From Clostridia bacterium (lineage in GTDB: Bacteria; Bacillota; Clostridia; UMGS1883): a stretch of DNA of 7,768 nucleotides. Positions 1 through 5,472 of this stretch are shown one piece after another. The stretch lies in contig JAFSBF010000011.1 in assembly GCA_017441965.1 (NCBI GenBank), forward strand, positions 1-7,768, given 5' to 3'. The position numbers and the translations under genes are program-made. The notes beneath the pieces are model-generated. The model ran no database searches. It was not told where the DNA came from and saw only the letters and a program-made list of their open reading frames with translations. Each line of letters opens with the position of its first letter. The stretch's first letter is position 1.

Positions 1-87
1 CAGTGTCAAATCAGGACAAAAAAACGAACTGACGTTCCGCTATATTTTCTATATTGCTCTATGAATTGAATTTTCTTTGCAAACTTA

Positions 88-116
88 ATTATACCATGTT
101 AAAAATATCTTATCAA
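88..116 (-). promoter_or_regulatory. Leftward sigma-A promoter for a gene outside the window
   Basis: Read on the minus strand, a -35 box TTGATA (116 to 111) is followed by a 17-bp spacer and a consensus -10 box TATAAT (93 to 88). A TGG just upstream of the -10 box makes it an extended -10. Transcription would run left off the window. No ATG occurs on the minus strand between 80 and 1, so the start codon of the gene served probably lies beyond the left edge, giving a leader of roughly 80 nt or more. In carbohydrate loci such a divergent gene is often a regulator or transporter, but nothing here shows which. Confidence 0.7.
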
Positions 117-123
117 GTTTTTA

Positions 124-152
124 TTGACGTTCTTTTTGATATTCTGTATAAT
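124..152 (+). promoter_or_regulatory. Sigma-A promoter of the GH-like gene
   Basis: A -35 box TTGACG (124-129), a 17-bp spacer and a consensus -10 box TATAAT (147-152) predict a transcript start near 158-160. That is only about 18 nt before the ATG at 177. The promoter lies inside the longest open frame, which opens at 54, so an upstream start is ruled out. Its -35 box sits 7 bp from the -35 box of the leftward promoter, so one bound regulator could control both. Confidence 0.85.
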
Positions 153-163
153 AGTATAGAAAC

Positions 164-167
164 GAGG
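164..167 (+). promoter_or_regulatory. Ribosome binding site deciding the GH-like start
   Basis: GAGG at 164-167 lies 9 nt before the ATG at 177, a normal spacing. A second in-frame ATG at 183 is 15 nt away and less likely. The site lies just downstream of the predicted transcript start. Confidence 0.7.
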
Positions 168-176
168 TTTTGTAAT

Positions 177-2696
177 ATGGATATGCGTGAATTTAAAAAT
201 ACATATACTGAATATTCCCCCTGCACAGTATGGGACTGGTGCGCAAAGCCCACTGCGCAGGAGATTGATGCACGCCTTTGTGAATTTTCCAACATGGGAA
301 TTCACACTGTTTTCATTCGCCCGTCAAAGGGGCTTGTGCTTGAGTATCTTTCAGGTGATTTTTTTGAGCTTGTCCGTACTGCCGCACGCAGAAGTGAAAA
401 GTATGATATAACCCTCTGGCTTTTTGATGAAAACACCCCTGCCAGCGGTCACGGTGGCGGTGAAATTACAAGTGTTTCAGACTACCGTATGCGTGATATT
501 GTAAAGGCAGACGAAAAAACCATTCTTAAAGAAGATATCCCGATTGATGGCGGTTTTGCACTGCGTGATATGTCAAAACTGCGCACTGCACACCGTGCAC
601 CGCTTTCTGATATTACAGACCATTTTGTGGTGCAGTGTTTTACAGACCATACATATACAGCCTATCTTCGGGAGTGTAAGCGTTTTATAGGGCACGAAAT
701 ACACGGTTTTCTTACACAAATCAATTTCCCGCAGGATGCCCTTCTTTTCTCCTCTTCGGCTTTAAAAAGATTGGGAAATATCACCCCTACTGATTGTGCA
801 AAAGCACTTACATCTGATGATAATTCTTTTAAGAAAAAATACTACCGTGCATTTAGTGATTGCCTTGCCGATAACTTTACCCTTTCCGTAAAGAGAAAAT
901 GTGCAGAAAATAACCTTCAGCTTTGCGTCGGTGTAAACGGTGCGGATTTTATTAGCCGCCAATTACAGTACATAAAGGCTGATACAGTATGTATAGAGGC
1001 CCATAGCGAAAGCCCTGATATTACCGGGTTTAAGCTTGCGGAAACTGTTTGTGCACAGTTTGAAAAGCCGCTTATCACACGCCTTCTCTCGCCCTCTTTT
1101 GCACCATCTTCCAAAAGATATAATGATGCCGCATTTTTTGTTTCTTTGGGCTCTTCCCGTATTTGCTATGACAGTGTGGCATTCTCCCTTGCCGACAGAC
1201 GAAAGTATGAGGAGCATACCGTAACTTTATCAAAGCAAACTGAAAATGATGTTTCGGGCAGGCTTTCAAGGCTCAGTAACATCTGTAATAAAACTACATC
1301 GGCTGCAAAGCTTCTTATCATATATTCACCTGAGAACAAGGAAATAATCGCTTCGCTTTCAGAAAAGCTTTTACAGATGGGCATACCTTTCCATATCACA
1401 GAAGAATGTATATTTGAAAAATATGCCGAAGTTTCAGATGAAGGTGTTCGCATAGGAATTTTAAGCTATACCGACATTATTGCACCTGATACACTTAGTA
1501 TTTCAGATGCGTTTACGGGTAGGAAATTCCCTCTTGATGAAAATATTTATTCTCAGCTTGAAGAGCTTACCCCAAAGGACTTTCCCAAAATATCTTCTGA
1601 AAGTAATATATACATCAATCACAGATACGATGAAAATAGCAAATATATCTTTGTCAGTGCACTTGACAGCGATGCCGATATATCTGTTTTGGCAAATGGA
1701 AAAGCCCTTTGCGTGGCAGACAGTGCAAACGGTGAAATTTACAAAATTCCCGAAACAGACGGAAAGTGCGCTTTCACACTAAGAACCGGAAAAACGGCTC
1801 TTTTAATATATTCTGATACTATCCGTGCCGATGAGGCACCTCCCTTTGCAGGCGAAATTGAAATCATCCCCTCACAAAAGGAATGTGATTTACCCTTCAC
1901 TCTTGCCGCCGCAGATGAAAATATTCTGCCGCTTAAGCGTGTTAATGCGTGCTTTGGCAAAAAGTCATACCGTGAAAGCAATATTGACGATTTACACCGT
2001 GAATTTTATTCACTCAACGATAATGAAACTGTTAAGGTTAAATACCCGTTTACCGTAAACCTTAAAGATATCGGTAGTGTGACGGCATACATAGAATACG
2101 CTGATAATTTTGACAGTATTGAGCTTAACGGAAAAAAGCTTACAGGCTTTATTTCTTCCTCAAAAGACCCACGTTTCTTCGGGGTTGATATAACAGAGCA
2201 TCTTGCAGACGGAAAAAATACTTTTGCACTTGAATATAAAAAGTTCAGTAACTATAACAGTGATTTTTCAAGTCTTACCCCGCCACATTTCTATTCGTTT
2301 AACCCCACCTCGTTTGAACCGATTTATCTGTGTGGTGACTTTGACTGTGACGGCTCTCTCTTAACACGTATAGAGGAATATGGTACAGATGTTTCACTTT
2401 CGGGTATGCCGCATTATTACGGTGCACTTACATATAATGCTATGCTCCCTGACAGTGACCTTTCAAACACTATGCTTTGCGTAAAGGGGGACTTTGATAT
2501 CTGCCGTATTAAAGTTGGAAAACGTGAACAAATCTTTTTCACCAACTCACCAATGATAGAGGTATTTAATCTTGACTGCGGTGAAATTGCAAGTATTACG
2601 ATATTTAATACGCCCTACAATCTTCTGCGACCCGTTTCCTTAGATGCAAAACCCTTTGGTTTAAGTGCGGTTGAGCTTTGTAAATTCAGTGAATAA
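177..2696 (+). CDS. GH106-like glycoside hydrolase superfamily protein, probably catalytically altered
   Basis: The protein has 839 residues from the ATG chosen by promoter and ribosome site. It has no signal peptide or membrane segment, so it should be cytoplasmic. The N-terminal half follows the pattern I recall for GH106-like (alpha-L-rhamnosidase-like) proteins: VWDW (18-21), a barrel segment around FIRPSKGLVLEYLSGDFF (46-63), WLFDENTPASGHGGG (81-95), and a further barrel region to about 345. A Rossmann-like segment follows at about 377-440. The C-terminal part is a jelly-roll sugar-binding domain (about 620-690), then EPIYLCGDF (714-722) and GMPHYYGALTY (743-753), both typical of the family. 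The places where relatives carry acids read FLTQINFP (178-185), GVNGAD (252-257) and LITRLL (299-304), so activity is doubtful. It has its own promoter and terminator and appears monocistronic. Family membership is fairly certain; substrate and activity are unknown. Confidence 0.8.
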   Translation: MDMREFKNTYTEYSPCTVWDWCAKPTAQEIDARLCEFSNMGIHTVFIRPSKGLVLEYLSGDFFELVRTAARRSEKYDITLWLFDENTPASGHGGGEITSVSDYRMRDIVKADEKTILKEDIPIDGGFALRDMSKLRTAHRAPLSDITDHFVVQCFTDHTYTAYLRECKRFIGHEIHGFLTQINFPQDALLFSSSALKRLGNITPTDCAKALTSDDNSFKKKYYRAFSDCLADNFTLSVKRKCAENNLQLCVGVNGADFISRQLQYIKADTVCIEAHSESPDITGFKLAETVCAQFEKPLITRLLSPSFAPSSKRYNDAAFFVSLGSSRICYDSVAFSLADRRKYEEHTVTLSKQTENDVSGRLSRLSNICNKTTSAAKLLIIYSPENKEIIASLSEKLLQMGIPFHITEECIFEKYAEVSDEGVRIGILSYTDIIAPDTLSISDAFTGRKFPLDENIYSQLEELTPKDFPKISSESNIYINHRYDENSKYIFVSALDSDADISVLANGKALCVADSANGEIYKIPETDGKCAFTLRTGKTALLIYSDTIRADEAPPFAGEIEIIPSQKECDLPFTLAAADENILPLKRVNACFGKKSYRESNIDDLHREFYSLNDNETVKVKYPFTVNLKDIGSVTAYIEYADNFDSIELNGKKLTGFISSSKDPRFFGVDITEHLADGKNTFALEYKKFSNYNSDFSSLTPPHFYSFNPTSFEPIYLCGDFDCDGSLLTRIEEYGTDVSLSGMPHYYGALTYNAMLPDSDLSNTMLCVKGDFDICRIKVGKREQIFFTNSPMIEVFNLDCGEIASITIFNTPYNLLRPVSLDAKPFGLSAVELCKFSE

Positions 2697-2698
2697 CT

Positions 2699-2733
2699 AA
2701 AAACCTCCACCAAAAATTCCGGTGGAGGTTTTT
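2699..2733. terminator. Bidirectional intrinsic terminator between convergent genes
   Basis: An 8-bp GC-rich stem (CCTCCACC at 2704-2711 with GGTGGAGG at 2721-2728) is flanked by A5 (2699-2703) and T5 (2729-2733) and closes a 9-nt loop. Read either way, a GC stem is followed by a U-run. It lies 2 nt after the rightward GH-like gene and 5 nt beyond the stop of the leftward serine dehydratase gene, so it should end both transcripts. Confidence 0.93.
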
Positions 2734-2738
2734 GTTAT

Positions 2739-4175
2739 CTACTTGTATAATTTAGCCAGTCCGCCCTCGCTTGTTTCTCTGTAATGTCTTGAAAGGTCTT
2801 TTCCCGTTTCATACATTGTCTGAACAACAAGGTCAAACGAAATCTTTCTTGAATCGGTAAGGAAGTTTGCAAGGTTAACTGCATTTATTGCACGCATTGC
2901 CGCAACAGCATTTCGCTCTATACACGGAATTTGAACAAGACCGTATATCGGGTCGCACGTAAGCCCAAGGTGATGCTCAATCGCAATTTCTGCCGCATAT
3001 TCAATCTGCTCAAGGCTCATATTATAAAGCTCTGCAAGTGCCGCCGATGCCATTGCACACGCAGTACCGACTTCCGCCTGACAACCGCACTCTGCACCGC
3101 TTATAGATGCATTTGTTTTTACAATATTTCCTATAAGTGCCGCCGTTTCCAACGCACGGTAAATATCCTCGTCGGAAAAATTCCTCTTCTGCTGAATATA
3201 ATATAAAACGGCAGGTAAAACACCGCTTGCCCCGCAGGTGGGTGCCGTTACAATTTTTTCACCGCAGGCATTCTGTTCACTGACTGCGTATGCATACGAA
3301 CAAACAAGTCTGTTTTCCCTTGTCTGCTCACTTTCGTCCATATGCTGCTGACGGAAAAGATATTGTGCCTTTTTCTGCACATTAAGCTTTCCCGGGAGAT
3401 TACCGCTGTCATTTAAGCCGTTTTTAATTGAGTTTTTCATTTCCTCCCATATCAGGGCAATAAATTCACGTATATCCTCGCCCTCGCACTCTTCTACATA
3501 TTGCCACAGACGCATATTTTTCTCTCTGCAGTAATCTGCCATATCTGAAAATTTATGCAAAGGATAAAGATTTTCATTTTCAACAAGCTTTTCGCCCTCG
3601 ATTAAAATTTGACCGCCGCCGACACTGCAAACTCTTATAAATGCACACTGTACACCATTTTCATATGCATATATATCCAAAGTGTTTGGATGGGGCAAAT
3701 CCTTTGTTATACAGTCAAACTCAATCTCTACCTTTTTGGGAAGAAACGCCTGCTCAATAGCATAATCTGTTCTGTGCCCCTCCCCCGTCTGTGCGAGAGA
3801 GCCAAAAAGAACAACCTTAAAGCTGTCTGCCTCAGGATGCTTTTTCTTAAACATCAGGCAAGCTTTTTCAGGTCCCATTGTATGAGAGCTTGACGGACCG
3901 CGACCTATTTTATAAAGCTCCCTTATTGTGGGCATAGTGTTTTCTTTACTGTTATCCTCACGCTCTTCCTCAATATTTGAAAAAAAGTATTCAATATTGA
4001 CATTAAAAAGCTTGCACATCTTATATATCGAATCAATGCTCGGATAAGAAATTTCGTTCTCCCACTTGGAAACGGCACGGTTACTTACACCGAGCTTTTT
4101 TCCAAAGTCACTCTGCGTCATATTAAGATTTTCACGAAGGTCTGATATTTTCTTTGCAAAATTCAAATGTTTCAT
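2739..4175 (-). CDS. Xre-type HTH domain fused to iron-sulfur L-serine dehydratase
   Basis: This 478-residue protein should deaminate L-serine to pyruvate and ammonia in the cytoplasm with an oxygen-sensitive 4Fe-4S cluster. Residues 6-65 form a Cro/CI-type helix-turn-helix domain (TQSDFGKKLGVSNRAVSKWE, 20-39), followed by a charged linker (69-80). Residues 82 to the end are a complete single-chain serine dehydratase. The beta part carries GPSSSHTMGP (93-102); the alpha part carries TCGASGVLPAV (313-323), GCQAEVG (364-370) and TCDPIYGLVQIPCIERN (406-422). Cys365, Cys407 and Cys418 have the 42- and 11-residue spacing of the cluster ligands known from the Legionella enzyme. No ACT domain is seen, and the C terminus lacks the Cys that caps that enzyme's cluster. 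The ATG at 4175 follows a modest GGGG site 7 nt away. Met81, where an ordinary enzyme would begin, has no usable ribosome site. The enzyme call is very sure; a DNA-binding role is inferred. Confidence 0.93.
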   Translation of the reverse strand: MKHLNFAKKISDLRENLNMTQSDFGKKLGVSNRAVSKWENEISYPSIDSIYKMCKLFNVNIEYFFSNIEEEREDNSKENTMPTIRELYKIGRGPSSSHTMGPEKACLMFKKKHPEADSFKVVLFGSLAQTGEGHRTDYAIEQAFLPKKVEIEFDCITKDLPHPNTLDIYAYENGVQCAFIRVCSVGGGQILIEGEKLVENENLYPLHKFSDMADYCREKNMRLWQYVEECEGEDIREFIALIWEEMKNSIKNGLNDSGNLPGKLNVQKKAQYLFRQQHMDESEQTRENRLVCSYAYAVSEQNACGEKIVTAPTCGASGVLPAVLYYIQQKRNFSDEDIYRALETAALIGNIVKTNASISGAECGCQAEVGTACAMASAALAELYNMSLEQIEYAAEIAIEHHLGLTCDPIYGLVQIPCIERNAVAAMRAINAVNLANFLTDSRKISFDLVVQTMYETGKDLSRHYRETSEGGLAKLYK

Positions 4176-4210
4176 ATTATCGCCCCAAAATCCATAATTG
4201 ATTTTTCTAC

Positions 4211-4239
4211 ATTATACCAAAAATATTTTACACTGTAAA
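4211..4239 (-). promoter_or_regulatory. Promoter of the HTH-serine dehydratase gene
   Basis: On the minus strand, -35 TTTACA (4239 to 4234), a 17-bp spacer and -10 TATAAT (4216 to 4211), extended by TGG, give a strong sigma-A promoter. The transcript should begin near 4204, leaving a leader of about 29 nt before the ATG at 4175. Confidence 0.85.
4227..4239. promoter_or_regulatory. Palindrome TTTACAcTGTAAA, candidate operator
   Basis: Two perfect 6-bp arms surround one central base. The right arm is the -35 box of the leftward promoter itself, so a protein bound here would block RNA polymerase. Short palindromes at promoters are usual targets of Xre/Cro-type repressors, and the gene it would control encodes such a domain. 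Binding is inferred, and because one arm is a -35-like hexamer, part of the symmetry could be chance. Confidence 0.45.
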
Positions 4240-4257
4240 TGCAATTTTTATAATTAA

Positions 4258-4276
4258 TGTCAACTATTGGTTGATA
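4258..4276. promoter_or_regulatory. Imperfect inverted repeat between the divergent promoters
   Basis: TGTCAACTATTGGTTGATA has 7-bp arms with one mismatched pair around a 5-bp centre. It lies 18 bp upstream of the serine dehydratase -35 box and 23 bp upstream of the trxA -35 box, where an activator or repressor could affect both. There is no other support for function. Confidence 0.3.
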
Positions 4277-4299
4277 TTTTCTAAAAATTAATATAAATC

Positions 4300-4328
4300 T
4301 TGATTTTACATAAAATAACCATTATAAT
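4300..4328 (+). promoter_or_regulatory. Promoter of trxA
   Basis: A -35 box TTGATT (4300-4305), a 17-bp spacer and a consensus -10 box TATAAT (4323-4328) predict a transcript start near 4335, about 30 nt before the trxA ATG. The TTG of this -35 box also opens a longer reading frame for trxA, but it lies inside the promoter and cannot be the start. Confidence 0.85.
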
Positions 4329-4350
4329 TATATCAGCACTATATTTAATT

Positions 4351-4357
4351 AAGGAGG
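4351..4357 (+). promoter_or_regulatory. Strong ribosome binding site of trxA
   Basis: AAGGAGG at 4351-4357 lies 8 nt before the ATG at 4366 and closely matches the anti-Shine-Dalgarno sequence. It fixes the trxA start and suggests high expression. Confidence 0.92.
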
Positions 4358-4365
4358 ATTTACAA

Positions 4366-4671
4366 ATGAACGTAAAAAAGCTTAATGACGCAAATTTTGA
4401 AAGTGAGATTTTAAATAACAACGGCACCTGCCTTGTTGACTTTTATGCTGACTGGTGCGGTCCGTGTAAGATGGTTTCCCCCATCGTGGACGAAATTGCA
4501 GACGAGCGTACTGATATTACAGTCGGTAAAATAAATGTGGATGAAAGCTCCGCTCTTGCTATGAAGTATAATGTAATGAGTATTCCCACACTTATCGTTT
4601 TTAAGGATGGGAAGGAATTTGACCATATTATCGGATACAGTCCCAAGGAAGAAATTCTTGCAAAGCTGTAA
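4366..4671 (+). CDS. trxA: Thioredoxin
   Basis: This 101-residue single-domain protein has normal thioredoxin length and should reduce protein disulfides in the cytoplasm, using electrons from a thioredoxin reductase not encoded here. The active site is WCGPC (30-34) with redox cysteines Cys31 and Cys34. The buried acid is Asp25 in VDFYADW, the cis-proline is Pro74 in MSIPT, and the C-terminal part ends in the usual FKDGKEF strand and helix. There is no signal peptide. A third cysteine, Cys22, sits in the strand leading to the active site. The gene is divergent from the HTH-serine dehydratase gene and shares its control region, with its own promoter and a hairpin downstream, so it appears monocistronic. 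The family call is essentially certain. Confidence 0.97.
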   Translation: MNVKKLNDANFESEILNNNGTCLVDFYADWCGPCKMVSPIVDEIADERTDITVGKINVDESSALAMKYNVMSIPTLIVFKDGKEFDHIIGYSPKEEILAKL

Positions 4672-4696
4672 GTGCAAACAAATTCATCTGAAAAAT

Positions 4697-4736
4697 GGCT
4701 GTAGCAAAATGTATATTAATACATTTTGCTACAGCC
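4697..4736. terminator. Long perfect hairpin, bidirectional terminator
   Basis: Arms 4697-4714 and 4719-4736 pair perfectly over 18 bp around the loop ATTA. On the minus strand the stem is followed by ATTTTT (4696 to 4691), a good U-run ending the operon whose last gene stops at 4763. On the plus strand it is followed by TCTTTAGTT, a weaker U-run, 25 nt after the trxA stop. Confidence 0.85.
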
Positions 4737-4762
4737 TCTTTAGTTAAAATCATTCAAAAAAG

Positions 4763-5458
4763 TTACACTGATATTAAATTTACAAGGATATATATAACAG
4801 GGGCATATATAATTGCAGGCAAGAAATCTGCCACCTTGATTTTTGTAATTCCCATCAGGTTTGTACCTATCATAATAATCAGAATTGAACCTGCACAGGT
4901 CATTTCGTTAATCGCCCCCGTACTCATAAATGGAGCAATAAGTCCTGCCACAAGGACAAGTCCGCCCTGAATAACAAATACCGACACAGATGCGAGCATC
5001 ACTCCAAAGCCAAGGCTTGCTGCAAGCATCATAGAAGATACAAAATCAAGTGTTGCTTTGGCTATAAGCACAGAGTTATCCCCCGTAAGTCCCGCCTGAA
5101 TGGAGCCTGTAACTGTCATAGAGCCTACGCAAAATAAAAGCGTGGCAGTGACTAACCCTTCAGCAAGAGAAATGCTTTGACCTTCTTTTTTAAATTTGGT
5201 TTCCACTTTTTTTGCAAGTCTGTTTATTGCACCGTCGACATTTAATAGCGTTCCTGATATTGCACCTAATACAACTGATGCAATTAAAATAAGTACATTT
5301 TCACCGCATAAACTTCCCGATATGCCGATATAAAGGGTGCAGGCTCCCAAACCTGTCATAGCGGCTAAACTTACTTTTTCGGGAATACCTTTTTTGAAAA
5401 GCAACCCTATACACGAACCAAGTATTACAGTTATAACATTTACAATAACGCCCAACAT
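4763..5458 (-). CDS. DUF554 family integral membrane protein (YdfK/YqgA-like)
   Basis: This 231-residue protein is almost wholly hydrophobic, with about seven or eight membrane segments (roughly 3-21, 31-48, 54-72, 100-120, 136-155, 157-178, 187-204 and 209-230). A positively charged loop lies at 80-92. The segment FCVGSMTVTGSIQAGLTGD (109-127) is characteristic of DUF554, the family of B. subtilis YdfK and E. coli YqgA. Its function is unknown; a transport role is often guessed. A GTG at 5467 in the same frame would add three residues, but it is part of the sequence AGAGGTGA, which serves as the ribosome site for the ATG at 5458. It is the last gene of the leftward operon, 14 nt after the DAHP synthase stop, so co-translation is likely. 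The family call is confident and the role is open. Confidence 0.9.
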   Translation of the reverse strand: MLGVIVNVITVILGSCIGLLFKKGIPEKVSLAAMTGLGACTLYIGISGSLCGENVLILIASVVLGAISGTLLNVDGAINRLAKKVETKFKKEGQSISLAEGLVTATLLFCVGSMTVTGSIQAGLTGDNSVLIAKATLDFVSSMMLAASLGFGVMLASVSVFVIQGGLVLVAGLIAPFMSTGAINEMTCAGSILIIMIGTNLMGITKIKVADFLPAIIYAPVIYILVNLISV

Positions 5459-5463
5459 TCGTA

Positions 5464-5471
5464 TCACCTCT
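5464..5471 (-). promoter_or_regulatory. Ribosome site deciding the DUF554 start
   Basis: On the minus strand AGAGGTGA (5471 to 5464) places AGAGG 8 nt before the ATG at 5458. The GTG inside it is therefore better read as part of the Shine-Dalgarno sequence than as a start codon. Confidence 0.7.
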
Positions 5472-5472
5472 A

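Noticed and set aside
26..37. GAACtgacGTTC as an operator in the left-edge leader
   Set aside because: The arms are only 4 bp and do not extend, which is expected by chance in a stretch of this length.
54..176. Upstream N-terminal extension of the GH-like protein starting at 54
   Set aside because: It would run through the leftward promoter and the TTGACG/TATAAT promoter at 124-152. The ATG at 177 has its own GAGG, and the family motif VWDW begins soon after it.
2739..3935. Separate serine dehydratase starting at Met81 (codon 3935-3933)
   Set aside because: The nearest GAGG is about 20 nt upstream and no promoter is visible. The frame is continuous with the HTH domain, so a single fusion protein is the simpler reading.
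4300..4365. Longer trxA starting from TTG at 4300
   Set aside because: The TTG is part of the trxA -35 box. AAGGAGG at 4351-4357 points to the ATG at 4366, which gives a normal-length thioredoxin.
5459..5467. GTG start for the DUF554 protein at 5467
   Set aside because: The GTG is inside the AGAGGTGA ribosome site for the ATG at 5458, and there is no good site upstream of the GTG at the right distance.
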